From NCBI RefSeq assembly GCF_029893585.1, contig NZ_JARXYX010000003.1, forward strand, positions 248,001 to 312,000: a stretch of 64,000 nt of DNA. The letters run 5' to 3'. This document shows positions 51,334 through 59,875 of this stretch, piece after piece; position 1 is the first letter of the stretch, and each line of letters opens with the position of its first letter. The stretch comes from Streptomyces sp. LBL. GTDB taxonomy: Bacteria > Actinomycetota > Actinomycetes > Streptomycetales > Streptomycetaceae. A program made the translations under genes and the position numbers. The notes below the pieces were generated by a model. The model ran no database searches, had not been told where the DNA came from, and worked only from the letters and a program-made list of their open reading frames with translations.

Positions 51334-52485
51334 TCAGGCGATGGCGAGCGGCCGGTCGGCCAGGTAGTCGGCGAGCGGGCCGGTCATCCGAGGCCGGGAC
51401 GGCGGGTGCAGGGACAGGCCGTGGGCGCAGGCGGCCAGGTGGCCGATCTCGTCGGACGTCATGAAGTTGAGGCCGCCGAGCAGTTCGACCGCGCGCGGGA
51501 CGATGCGGCCCAGCGTGTCCTGGACGCCGTAGCGGACACACAGGGCCTGGGAGAGCGCGGACTCGCCGAGGTCACCGGTGTCGATCCGGCGGGCGATGCC
51601 CTCGGCGGCGGCCATCGCGGCCTCGGTCTCCACGAACAGGCGGACACGCTCGTGCTCGGGGATCCGGTCGTTGAGCAGCACGCGTTCCACCAGGGCGCTC
51701 GCCGCACCGAGGTAGCTGCCCGTCATGAGTGCCTGGAACCAGACGAGTCCGGCCGTCTGCAGCTCGTCGAGACGCTGTCCGGCGGAGGTGGCGGTGCGCA
51801 GCAGGAGTTCCGGCGGGACGAGGACGTCGGTGAGCGTGACCTGTTCGCTCTCCGCTCCGGCGAGGAAGGCGCTGGACCAGAACCCGCTGACGCTGAGGCC
51901 CTCGCTCCCGGCGGGCACCAGCGCCACCGCGAGTTCGTCGCCCTGGCCGTCCTCGCGGGGGACCATGACGCCGGCGGTCAGCACGTCCATGGAACGGGAC
52001 AGGCTGCACGGGCGTTTGACACCGTTGATCCGTATGCCGTCCTCGGTCACCGTGGCCGTCATCGACGGCTCCAGGATCCCGGCGCCGCCACGCCCCTCGG
52101 CGAAGCCGGAGGCGATGACGCGGTTGGTGGACGCCACGCCTTCGATCAGCATCCATTCGAGCCCGTCGGTCTGTCCCCCGACTTGGCCGAGGTGGCCGAG
52201 GCCGACCAGGGTGGCCACGGAGAAGTGGTGCATGGTGGTCGCCACGGCCAGGGACGGCGAGCGACTGCCGATGGCCCGCTGCACCCGCAGCGCGTCCAGC
52301 GCGGTGGCGCCCCGGCCCTGATGGGACTCGGGCACCAGGAGCCCCGGGCCGCCACTGTCCCGGAACAGCCGGACGCCGGGGCTGCCGGGCCGCTCCAGCT
52401 CCATGAGGGGCGTCTCGCGGAGCGCGGGGTCCAGGTCCGGGAGCAGCTTGGCCAGCGTGGTGCGTTCGCGTTCGAGGAATCTCAT
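51334..52485 (-). CDS. Acyl-CoA dehydrogenase-fold flavoprotein (candidate amine N-hydroxylase)
   Basis: 383 residues from the ATG at 52485 (GAGGACC upstream). Acyl-CoA dehydrogenase superfamily features are seen: GLLVPESHQGRGATALDALR, AIGSRSPSLAVATTMHHFSV, ITVTEDG-type strands around INGVKRPCSLSRSMDVL and a helical C-terminus. The end reads HLAACAHGLSLHPPSR instead of the RDxxxxxIYEGT segment of true dehydrogenases, so no catalytic Glu base could be placed. The HPPSR ending recalls FADH2-dependent monooxygenases of this fold. VlmH, the isobutylamine N-hydroxylase of valanimycin biosynthesis, is of this superfamily and works with a flavin reductase, as is present here. A desaturase role in the alkyl chain is the alternative. 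Confidence 0.85.
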   Translation of the reverse strand: MRFLERERTTLAKLLPDLDPALRETPLMELERPGSPGVRLFRDSGGPGLLVPESHQGRGATALDALRVQRAIGSRSPSLAVATTMHHFSVATLVGLGHLGQVGGQTDGLEWMLIEGVASTNRVIASGFAEGRGGAGILEPSMTATVTEDGIRINGVKRPCSLSRSMDVLTAGVMVPREDGQGDELAVALVPAGSEGLSVSGFWSSAFLAGAESEQVTLTDVLVPPELLLRTATSAGQRLDELQTAGLVWFQALMTGSYLGAASALVERVLLNDRIPEHERVRLFVETEAAMAAAEGIARRIDTGDLGESALSQALCVRYGVQDTLGRIVPRAVELLGGLNFMTSDEIGHLAACAHGLSLHPPSRPRMTGPLADYLADRPLAIA

Positions 52486-52568
52486 GGACGTGCGGTCCTC
52501 CAGAGTGAGACGGATAACACGCGGGGTCGTGGAGCGTCGGTCATACGGCGTCGGTGATACGGCGTCGG

Positions 52569-53531
52569 TCATACGGCGTTGGTGGCGCGCAGCAGTTGCC
52601 ATACGGCGCCGAGGCGGGGGCGGCCCAGGAAGGCGATGTACTCGGGGAGGACGGCGTGCGGGGCCCACTTCTCCTTGTATCCGAGCTGGGAGGCCGCGGG
52701 GTAGATGGCTTTTCCACGCTCTGCCAGCAGTCGGGCGAAGCGCGTGAACGCCCGGCTCGCGCCCGGCACTTCGTGTTCCGCGGCGAGTCCGGTGAACGGG
52801 GTGAAGCCGAAGTGCAGCCACCCGGCGCCGTCTTCGAGGAAACGGTCCATGACGGTGGCGTTGAGTGCCTCCATCACGCCGGGCGGCGCGTCGGGCCGCC
52901 GCCTGCTGAGGTCGTGCAGCCAGCCGGGCCGACTGCCGTAGACGGGCGAGTAGTTGATGTATCCGACGGCCTCGCCGTCGATACGGCCGACGAACAGCCG
53001 GCGGTGTCGTTGCAGCGGCCCGGTCCGCTGGCCGACGAGGAAGCGCAGCTCCTTGACGTGCCGGCCCTTGTCCCGCAGCCAGCGATCGTCCAGCCGGTCG
53101 AGTGCGTGGCAGTCGTCGCCGTGCCGCACCTCGGCCACCTCGAGGCCTGCCCGCCGGGCCCGCGAGATCTTGTTCCGCAGCCGCACGAACCGGGAGCCGC
53201 GCAGGGTGAAACGGGTCAGGTCGACGGCGTACGACGACCCGAGCTGGTTGACCGTGAAGCCCTGCCGCGCGTACAACTCGGCGTCCGCCCGCTGGAGCTG
53301 CACCGCGGCCAGCCGGGGCCCGGCCTCGGTCACGAAGGAGGCCAGCAGCCGCTCACGTTGCTCCGGCGCGGTGAAGGGGGCACCGAATTGCAGAACGTAA
53401 CGACCCGATCGGCGATAGGCACAGGCGCCCTCGAAACGTTCGTCACGGAAGTATTCGTTCCCGCTGTTCAGGGCGAGAAAGGCGCTGGGGTTGTCACTGT
53501 GCTCGGCCAGAGCGTCAAGCACGGACGGCAT
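52569..53531 (-). CDS. DUF2156 / lysyl-PG synthetase C-terminal-type transferase (VlmA-like candidate)
   Basis: 320 residues, only the soluble GNAT-like catalytic part of the MprF family and no membrane domain. Conserved blocks are FVRLRNKISRARRAGLEV, WLRDKGRHVKELRFLVG, RLFVGRIDGEAVGYINYSPV, LHDLSRRRPDAPPGVMEALN and WLHFGFTPFTG. MprF-type enzymes move an amino acid from aminoacyl-tRNA to an acceptor. VlmA of the valanimycin pathway is a member that seryl-esterifies isobutylhydroxylamine. With an N-hydroxylase candidate and flavin reductase in the same operon, the same reaction on an alkylhydroxylamine is a good hypothesis. It overlaps the upstream membrane-protein gene by 17 nt. Modification of a phospholipid is the alternative. 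Confidence 0.85.
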   Translation of the reverse strand: MPSVLDALAEHSDNPSAFLALNSGNEYFRDERFEGACAYRRSGRYVLQFGAPFTAPEQRERLLASFVTEAGPRLAAVQLQRADAELYARQGFTVNQLGSSYAVDLTRFTLRGSRFVRLRNKISRARRAGLEVAEVRHGDDCHALDRLDDRWLRDKGRHVKELRFLVGQRTGPLQRHRRLFVGRIDGEAVGYINYSPVYGSRPGWLHDLSRRRPDAPPGVMEALNATVMDRFLEDGAGWLHFGFTPFTGLAAEHEVPGASRAFTRFARLLAERGKAIYPAASQLGYKEKWAPHAVLPEYIAFLGRPRLGAVWQLLRATNAV

Positions 53532-53946
53532 TCGAGTCCTCCAGGGAATTCCTCGGTTCGAAAGGAACGATGAAGGGTTTCAGGGAGTTTCCGAAGAGCG
53601 CCCGGTCGCCCATGAGATGGATGGGAAGGGCGAGCAGGGCCCATTCCGGGCGGACGAACAACGCCCAGGCTCCGGCCAGCGCACCGGCCGTGACCAGGCT
53701 GTGCATCACGTTGTAGGCCACGTAGTAACGGCGGGGGGTCCGGCGGCCCCGGCTGCGTCGGAAGGCGAGCGCCCCGGGGAGGTAGCCGATGACGTCGATC
53801 ACCGCGAACAGTGCGACGAACACGCCCCAGCGGATCTCCGAAAGGTGCTGGAAGGCGAGCACGAGGGAAACAGCAAGAATGGCCAGCCATTCAAGTCGGC
53901 AGAGCGCGAAGGTAGTTTTCGTCTCGAATCTGTTCTTGGCGTCCAC
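53515..53946 (-). CDS. Four-helix integral membrane protein of unknown function
   Basis: 143 residues from a GTG at 53946, chosen because AAGGAG lies six bases upstream; a GTG at 53961 would start inside that ribosome site. Four hydrophobic segments can be seen: CRLEWLAILAVSLVLAFQ, WGVFVALFAVIDVIGYLPGA, YNVMHSLVTAGALAGAWALF and WALLALPIHLMGDRALFGN. Polar residues (Asp, His, Glu) inside or at the ends of these helices (EW, VID, MH, IHLMGD) could bind metal. It is the first gene of the minus-strand operon and overlaps the DUF2156 gene by 17 nt. Azoxy clusters are known to need small membrane proteins beside VlmA, so it may take part in N-N bond formation; homology was not tested. Confidence 0.8.
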   Translation of the reverse strand: MDAKNRFETKTTFALCRLEWLAILAVSLVLAFQHLSEIRWGVFVALFAVIDVIGYLPGALAFRRSRGRRTPRRYYVAYNVMHSLVTAGALAGAWALFVRPEWALLALPIHLMGDRALFGNSLKPFIVPFEPRNSLEDSNAVRA

Positions 53947-54018
53947 GGGCGCTCCTTTCACCCCTGATTACGCACGAGCGGGTGCGACCCCTCGTAAATC
54001 CCGGGTTGCCTTGTTCCC

Positions 54019-54084
54019 ACGGCGAACCCACGGCGGTCCTACGGCGCTCCCACAGCGGCCCTACGGCGGTCCCATGGCGGTCCT
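54019..54084. repeat. Six imperfect 11-bp tandem repeats upstream of phoD
   Basis: Units ACGGCGAACCC, ACGGCGGTCCT, ACGGCGCTCCC, ACAGCGGCCCT, ACGGCGGTCCC and ATGGCGGTCCT follow one another in the gap between the divergent operon start and the PhoD gene. The 11-base period is close to one helical turn, so all copies face the same side of the DNA. Confidence 0.7.
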
Positions 54085-54202
54085 ACGGGGCCCCACCGGG
54101 TTCCCACGGCCAGTTGTTCACCTGCGGTTTGCGTGTGCGCTGCGGCGCCCCAGTAGGTGTGGGACTGCACACTGGCCGGATCCCGCCCCTGGAGGCCTCT
54201 CC

Positions 54203-55789
54203 ATGTCACACCGTCCGCTCCCCGCCCGTCGCAGCGTCCTGCGCGGATCCCTGGCCGCCTCGGCGGCCCTGACCCTGCCCACCGCCCTCGGCGCGGCACC
54301 GGCCCTCGCCCTGTCCGGGCGCCCGAAGGCGGGTTGGGGCGTACAGACGGGAGACGTGAGCGCCGACTCGGGACTGGTGTGGGTGCGGTCCGACCGGCCC
54401 GCCCGGATGATCGTCGAGACGTCCGCGACCGAGTCGTTCCGCAACCCGCGCAGATGGCACGGCCCGCTGCTCGGCGCGGACACCGACTTCACCGGCACCA
54501 CCCGGCTGCACGGACTGCCCTCGGGCGAGCAGATCCACTACCGCGTCCTGCTGGCCGACCCGGACGACCCACGCCGCACCGGAGAGCCGGTCGCCGGCAC
54601 GTTCCGTACCGTGTCGCCGCGCAGGGGCCACGGCGTGCGCTTCCTGTGGTCCGGTGACCTGGCCGGGCAGGGCTGGGGCATCAACCCCGACTTCGGCGGC
54701 TACACGATCTACAAGGCGATGGCCGGGCTCGACCCCGACTTCTTCCTCTGCAGCGGCGACAACATCTACGCCGACGGCCCGATCGCGGCGACGCAGGCCC
54801 TGCCCGACGGCAGCACCTGGCGGAACATCACCACCGAGGAGAAGTCCAAGGTCGCCGAGACCCTGGCCGAGTTCCGCGGCAACTTCCGCTACAACCTGCT
54901 GGACGAGAACCTCAAGCGGTTCAACGCCCAGGTGCCGTCCGTCATCCAGTGGGACGACCACGAGGTCCGCAACAACTGGTACCCGGGCGAGGTCATCGCG
55001 ACCACGGACACCCGTTACACCGAGAAGAGCGTGGACGTGCTGGCGGAGCGTGCCCGGCGCGCGTTCAGCGAGTACTTCCCGATCTCCACGCTGCGGCCGG
55101 GCGCGCGGGACGGCCGGGTGCACCGGGTGCTGCGGCAGGGCCCGCTGCTGGATGTGTTCGTGCTCGACATGCGGACGTACCGCAACGCCAACTCGCCCGA
55201 CGACCAGACCGTGGACCCGCAGGGCATCCTCGGCCGGGAGCAGTTGGAGTGGCTCAAGCGGGAGCTGTCGCGCTCGCGTGCGGTGTGGAAGGTGATCGCC
55301 GCCGACATGCCGCTGGGCCTGGTGGTTCCGGACACCACCGAGGGCCGGCCGAACATCGAGGCCGTGGCGCAGGGCGAACCGGGCGCGCCACTCGGGCGTG
55401 AGCTGCAGATCGCCGAGCTGCTGCGGTACATCAAGCACCAGCGGATCACCGGCACGGTATGGCTGACGGCCGACGTGCACCACACCTCGGCGCAGCACTA
55501 CCAGCCTTCGCGGGCCGCCTTCACCGACTTCGAGCCGTTCTGGGAGTTCGTGTCCGGGCCGCTGAACGCGGGCGCCTTCCCGGCCAGCGCGCTCGACAAC
55601 ACCTTCGGTCCGGAGCGGGTGTTCGTGAAGGCACCGACCGCCTCCAACGTGTCGCCCGCCGGCGGCTACCAGTTCTTCGGCGAGGTCGACATCGACGGCC
55701 ACAGCGGGGAGCTGACGGTACGGCTGCGCGAGCAGGACGGCACCGTACTGTTCACCCAGGTGCTCCAGCCGGGCCGGGTCGGCCAGTAG
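54203..55789 (+). CDS. phoD: PhoD-type alkaline phosphatase, Tat-exported
   Basis: 528 residues from the ATG at 54203 (GGAGGCC upstream). The Tat signal has the twin arginine in RRSVLRGSLAASAALTL and an Ala-rich cleavage region (ALGAAPALALS). The PhoD N-terminal domain (about residues 45-140) precedes the metallophosphatase domain, with WSGDLAGQGWG, FFLCSGDNIYADGP, IQWDDHEVRNNWYPG, DVFVLDMRTYR and WLTADVHHTSAQHY contributing metal ligands. It releases phosphate from diesters outside the cell. A perfect hairpin follows the stop. Expression through PhoP is usual for such genes, but I did not identify a PHO box. Confidence 0.93.
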   Translation: MSHRPLPARRSVLRGSLAASAALTLPTALGAAPALALSGRPKAGWGVQTGDVSADSGLVWVRSDRPARMIVETSATESFRNPRRWHGPLLGADTDFTGTTRLHGLPSGEQIHYRVLLADPDDPRRTGEPVAGTFRTVSPRRGHGVRFLWSGDLAGQGWGINPDFGGYTIYKAMAGLDPDFFLCSGDNIYADGPIAATQALPDGSTWRNITTEEKSKVAETLAEFRGNFRYNLLDENLKRFNAQVPSVIQWDDHEVRNNWYPGEVIATTDTRYTEKSVDVLAERARRAFSEYFPISTLRPGARDGRVHRVLRQGPLLDVFVLDMRTYRNANSPDDQTVDPQGILGREQLEWLKRELSRSRAVWKVIAADMPLGLVVPDTTEGRPNIEAVAQGEPGAPLGRELQIAELLRYIKHQRITGTVWLTADVHHTSAQHYQPSRAAFTDFEPFWEFVSGPLNAGAFPASALDNTFGPERVFVKAPTASNVSPAGGYQFFGEVDIDGHSGELTVRLREQDGTVLFTQVLQPGRVGQ

Positions 55790-55824
55790 TCTCCCGACAC
55801 GGCAACTCCCGTACGCTGAAAGGC

Positions 55825-55857
55825 GTCGCGCACCGGCGTCATCTCCCGGTGCGCGAC
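55825..55857 (+). terminator. Terminator after phoD
   Basis: Perfect 12-bp arms GTCGCGCACCGG (55825-55836) and CCGGTGCGCGAC (55846-55857) with a nine-base loop, 35 bases after the phoD stop. No T-run follows. Confidence 0.8.
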
Positions 55858-55985
55858 TCGTGCTCGCGGCGAAACCGTACACATTAAAACCATACAAAGA
55901 AAAACAAAAGGGTACGGAAGCATACTTTACCGATCAGTTACAGAGCGTTCGTGATCACGCAACACGCTTCCTTCACAGTGGTCGC

Positions 55986-57482
55986 ATGACTCGAGAAGTG
56001 TCTGCTGTGACACGTACGAAAAACGGCCGTCCCGTCCACCACTGGCGACGCGACGTGGTCGAACTCGCCGCCCTGTTCACGGCCGTCGCCGTGGCGGACG
56101 CCGTGGCGAACCTGGTCGGCCACGGCCCGGACGGGCCGGCGCTGCTGGTGGCCTCGGCGGTCGTACTGATCACCACTGCGGCCTTCCACACATGGTGGTC
56201 ACGCCGCCACGGTCACGCCCCTCCGACGAGCGATACCGACGCCCGGCCACTGCCCGGGAAACAGCAGGCCGGGCCGTCCGGCCGGCCGGCGGCAAGCGCG
56301 GACCCCGTGACCGCGGATCCCGTGACCGCGGATCCCGTGACCGCGGATCCCGTGACCGGGGAAAGCACGCTGTGGCGGATGCGGACGACGGTGAAGGACG
56401 AGCCGGGCTCGCTGGCCGCCCTGTGCGCGGCCCTCGGCGGGCAGCGGGTCGACATCCTGAGTCTGCAGACGCATCCGCTGGCCGACGGCACGGTGGACGA
56501 GTTCCTGCTGCGCGCCCCCGCGGGGCTCGCAGGCTCCGGGATCACCCGTGAGGTCGCGCTGGCCGGAGGCTTTGACACCTGGATCGAGCGGGCGGACGCC
56601 CACGACCTGGTGGACGCCCCGACCCGGGTCCTGGGCCTCGCCGCCCGTACGGCACTGGACGCGGCGGAACTCCCCCTGGCTCTACGGCAGTTGCTGGGAC
56701 GGTGCACCATCCGCTCAGTGCCCGCCAAGCCCGCGGCCGGAGGCGGCCGGACGCCGCAGGACGTGCCGGTGGAAGGCGTGTTGGAGGACACCGTGATGCG
56801 GCTGAGGGCGCCGGAAGGCGGAGTGATCAGCGTGGAGCGGCCGTACCTGCCGTTCACCCCGACCGAGTTCGCGCGGGCGCGCGCCCTGGTGGAGCTGGAC
56901 GCGCGGCTCGGTCCGCGGGTGCCGCGCAGCCAGGAAGCGATGACGCTGCCCGAGGGCAACGCGATCACCGTGCGCCGGGTCGACACCGGTGACCTGGAAG
57001 CCGCGAAGGCGATGCACGAGCGGTGCTCGGCGCGGACCCTCGGGATGCGCTACCACGGGCCGGTTCCTGACGCCGACCGCTATCTGCGGCACCTGCTCAG
57101 CCCGCGCTTCGGCCGGACGCTCGCCGTGCAGGCCCCCTCCGGGCGCATCGTCGGACTCGGCCATCTGCTGTGGGACGGGGACGAGACGGAGGTCGCGCTG
57201 CTCGTCGAGGACGCCTGGCAGCGGCGCGGCGTCGGCGCCGAACTCCTGGGCCGACTGGTGGCGATGGCGGTCGAGGCCGGCTGCGAGAGCGTCTACGCGG
57301 TGACGCAGTCGTCCAACACCGGCATGGTCGCCGCGATGCGCGGGCTCGGGCTCCCCCTCGACTACCAGATCGAGGAGGGCACCCTGGTGATCACGGCCCG
57401 ACTGGACACGACCCCGGTCACCGCCGCACTTCCGCCGTACGAGCAGGACCGGACGTTCGGCGAGGAGATCGTGCGGGACTAG
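55986..57482 (+). CDS. Membrane-anchored ACT-GNAT acetyltransferase
   Basis: 498 residues. Two membrane segments (24-45 and 51-70) are followed by a disordered linker with four ADPVT repeats (105-124). Then comes an ACT domain from about residue 129 (MRTTVKDEPGSLAALCAALG...VDILSLQTHPL) and a C-terminal GNAT domain from about 345, with the acetyl-CoA loop in AWQRRGVGAELLGRLV. ACT-GNAT fusions in actinobacteria are amino-acid-regulated protein acetyltransferases (AAPatA group). The membrane anchor is not part of the basic design. The ATG at 55986 follows an AT-rich leader (ACCATACAAAGAAAAACAAA), unusual here and probably the promoter. No partner gene is adjacent. Confidence 0.87.
   Translation: MTREVSAVTRTKNGRPVHHWRRDVVELAALFTAVAVADAVANLVGHGPDGPALLVASAVVLITTAAFHTWWSRRHGHAPPTSDTDARPLPGKQQAGPSGRPAASADPVTADPVTADPVTADPVTGESTLWRMRTTVKDEPGSLAALCAALGGQRVDILSLQTHPLADGTVDEFLLRAPAGLAGSGITREVALAGGFDTWIERADAHDLVDAPTRVLGLAARTALDAAELPLALRQLLGRCTIRSVPAKPAAGGGRTPQDVPVEGVLEDTVMRLRAPEGGVISVERPYLPFTPTEFARARALVELDARLGPRVPRSQEAMTLPEGNAITVRRVDTGDLEAAKAMHERCSARTLGMRYHGPVPDADRYLRHLLSPRFGRTLAVQAPSGRIVGLGHLLWDGDETEVALLVEDAWQRRGVGAELLGRLVAMAVEAGCESVYAVTQSSNTGMVAAMRGLGLPLDYQIEEGTLVITARLDTTPVTAALPPYEQDRTFGEEIVRD
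56298..56357. repeat. Four 15-bp tandem repeats coding for ADPVT
   Basis: The unit GCGGATCCCGTGACC occurs four times in frame (the first copy differs by two bases) in the linker of the ACT-GNAT gene. Near-identity suggests recent slippage; copy number may vary between strains. Confidence 0.85.
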
Positions 57483-57507
57483 GCGTGGGCCAGGCGTCGC
57501 CCATGCC
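57482..57507 (+). terminator. Possible terminator after the ACT-GNAT gene
   Basis: Arms GGCGTGGGC and GCCCATGCC (one G-T pair) with an eight-base loop begin at the last base of the stop codon. The rest of the 248-base gap up to the DUF885 gene shows only short GC-rich direct repeats (CTCAGTCGTCCGG twice). Confidence 0.4.
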
Positions 57508-57730
57508 CACTCCGGCTCGGCTGACGGCTCGGCGGGTGCGGCGGGCCGTTCGGCCGGCGGATGTGCATACCGCCGGGGGCGCGGTGGCGATGCCTGCCCG
57601 GCGCAGTCGCCCGGCGCAGGTTTCCGGCTCAGTCGTCCGGCTCAGTCGTCCGGCGAATCCACGTCGCGGCGACCAGCCGTCGGCTCAATCCGAGTGACGC
57701 GCGGCAGCCCCTCGTACGAGGATGGAGCGC

Positions 57731-59422
57731 ATGTCAGAGACCAAGAGCCCGCTCCCCCGCGAGGTCGCCGACGCCTATGTCGACGAGCTCATCGCCCTCG
57801 ACCCGGTCACCGGTACGTATCTCGGCGTGCAGGACAGTTCGCGTCGCCTGCCCGATCTCTCGCCCGCGGGCCAGGAAGCCGTCGCGGACCTCGCGCGCAG
57901 GACCCTCGCGCGACTCGACGAGGCCGAACGGCGGCCCGGTGCGGACCGCGACATCGAGCGCCGGTGTGCCCGTCTGCTGCGCGAGCGGCTCAGCGCGGAG
58001 CTCGCCGTGCACGAGGCCGACGAGGGCCTGCGGGCGGTCGGCAACATGGCCACGCCCGCGCACTCGGTGCGTGCGGTCTTCACCGTCACGCCCGCGCAGA
58101 CCGACGAGGACTGGGCCGCGATCGCCGAACGCCTGCGCGGGGTGCCGGCCGCGCTGGCCGGCTACCGGGAGTCCCTCGCACTGGGGCTGGAACGCAAGCT
58201 GTACGCCGGCCCGCGCCCGACCGCCACGTTCGTCGGCCAGCTCACCGAGTGGGCGGACACGGACGGCGAAGGCACCGGCTGGTTCGAGGTGTTCGCGTCG
58301 GACGGTCCCGAGGCGCTGCGCGCGGAACTCGACGAGGCCGCCCGCGCGGCGACCGGCGCCCTGGTGGAACTGCGGGACTGGATACGCGAGGTGTACGCGC
58401 CGGCGATCGAGGGTGCCCCGAACACGGTGGGCCGTGAGCGCTACGCCCGCTGGGCACGCTACTTCAACGGCACCGACCTCGACCTGGACGAGGCGTACGC
58501 GTACGGCTGGGCCGAGTACCACCGGCTGCTCGCCGAGATGAAGCTGGAGGCCGAGAAAATCCTGCCCGGCGCCGAGACGCCCTGGGTGGCGCTCGCCCAC
58601 CTCGACGAGCACGGCAAGCACATCGAGGGCGTCGACGAGGTTCGCGACTGGCTGCAGGGCCTGATGGACCAGGCCATCGACGCGCTCGACGGCACCCACT
58701 TCGAACTCGCCGAGCGGGTCCGCAAGGTGGAGTCGCGCATCGCGCCCCCCGGCGGCGCGGCGGCCCCGTACTACACGGCCCCGTCGGAGGACTTCTCCCG
58801 CCCGGGCTGCACCTGGCTGCCGACGATGGGCCAGACCCGCTTCCCGGTCTACGACCTCGTCTCGACCTGGTACCACGAGGGCGTCCCCGGCCATCACCTG
58901 CAACTCGCCCAGTGGGTGCACGTCTCGAAGAGCCTCTCCCGCTACCAGGCCTCCGTCGGCATGGTCAGCGCCAACGCGGAGGGCTGGGCGCTGTACGCGG
59001 AGCGGCTGATGGACGAGCTGGGCTTCCTCACGGACGCGGAGCAGCGCCTCGGCTACCTCGACGCGCAGATGATGCGGGCCGCCCGGGTCATCGTCGACAT
59101 CGGCATGCACCTGGAGCTGGAGATCCCGGCGGACTCCCCGTTCCACCCCGGTGAGCGCTGGACGCCGGAGCTGGCACAGGAGTTCTTCGGCGCGCACAGC
59201 AGCCGTCCGGCGGACTTCGTGGAGAGCGAGCTGACCCGCTATCTGACGATCCCGGGACAGGCGATCGGCTACAAGATCGGCGAGCGGGCCTGGCTGCTGG
59301 GCCGGGAAAAGGCGCGTGAACGGCACGGCGAGGCCTTCGACCTCAAAGCCTGGCACATGGCGGCCCTGTCGCAGGGCTCGCTGGGCCTGGACGACCTGGT
59401 GGAGGAACTGTCCGCCCTCTGA
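57731..59422 (+). CDS. DUF885-family protein (putative metallopeptidase-like)
   Basis: 563 residues from the ATG at 57731; an ATG three codons earlier is possible. The family metal motif HEGVPGHH starts at H382 in WYHEGVPGHHLQLAQW, with the conserved downstream EGWALYAERLMDELG. DUF885 proteins are widespread in bacteria and resemble zinc peptidases of the thermolysin-like fold, but few have been characterised. No signal peptide or membrane segment is seen, so it is cytoplasmic. It is monocistronic, and an inverted repeat follows 50 bases after the stop. It looks like a conserved chromosomal gene. Confidence 0.9.
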   Translation: MSETKSPLPREVADAYVDELIALDPVTGTYLGVQDSSRRLPDLSPAGQEAVADLARRTLARLDEAERRPGADRDIERRCARLLRERLSAELAVHEADEGLRAVGNMATPAHSVRAVFTVTPAQTDEDWAAIAERLRGVPAALAGYRESLALGLERKLYAGPRPTATFVGQLTEWADTDGEGTGWFEVFASDGPEALRAELDEAARAATGALVELRDWIREVYAPAIEGAPNTVGRERYARWARYFNGTDLDLDEAYAYGWAEYHRLLAEMKLEAEKILPGAETPWVALAHLDEHGKHIEGVDEVRDWLQGLMDQAIDALDGTHFELAERVRKVESRIAPPGGAAAPYYTAPSEDFSRPGCTWLPTMGQTRFPVYDLVSTWYHEGVPGHHLQLAQWVHVSKSLSRYQASVGMVSANAEGWALYAERLMDELGFLTDAEQRLGYLDAQMMRAARVIVDIGMHLELEIPADSPFHPGERWTPELAQEFFGAHSSRPADFVESELTRYLTIPGQAIGYKIGERAWLLGREKARERHGEAFDLKAWHMAALSQGSLGLDDLVEELSAL

Positions 59423-59472
59423 TCAAGACGCCTGATCGAAATTCCCGATCAAGAAGGTTCCTCAAGACGCCT

Positions 59473-59502
59473 GATCAAACCGTTTGATCACACGGTTTGA
59501 TC
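59473..59502. terminator. Inverted repeat between the DUF885 gene and the SDR remnant
   Basis: Perfect 10-bp arms GATCAAACCG (59473-59482) and CGGTTTGATC (59493-59502) with a ten-base loop that itself contains TGATCA. The sequence CTCAAGACGCCTGATC just before it repeats GATCAAGACGCCTGATC at 59421. It could end transcription from both sides. Confidence 0.6.
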
Positions 59503-59748
59503 ACCGCCGGAAGCCGCCTTCCGAGTCGATCACCTGACCCGTGACCCAGTCCGCCTCGTCCGTCGCCAGCCACGCGATGAGGCGGGCCGGGTCGTCGGGC
59601 ATGCCCCAGCGGCCGGCCGGGAACATCGCGGCGACGGCGTCGTACGCCTCGCCCGCCCGGTGACCAGGGCGGTACGACCGCGCAGGGGCAGCGGGTCACG
59701 GCGCAGCTCCTCCGGGGCGGGGTGCGGGAGTCGAGGCATACGGATCAT
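59501..59748 (-). pseudogene. Short-chain dehydrogenase remnant with internal deletion
   Basis: From the ATG at 59748 the frame gives MIRMPRLPHPAPEELRRDPL, then LRGRTALVTG, the start of an SDR. In another frame the 3' part reads AYDAVAAMFPAGRWGMPDDP, then LIAWLATDEADWVTGQVIDS and EGGFRR with a stop at 59501, the conserved SDR C-terminus. The roughly 170 residues in between, including the active site, are gone and the joint is out of frame near 59660. It cannot make an active enzyme. Confidence 0.8.
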
Positions 59749-59875
59749 GGTGGACGGTTGCGGGGTCGGGCGCACGTGGTTTTCTTGGACGGGGCCTCAC
59801 CACCCCCTTCCTCGTGCGCGGCCCGGCCGACGGGTTCCACCTGCCCTATGTGTGCACCAGCTGACATCTACGAGG

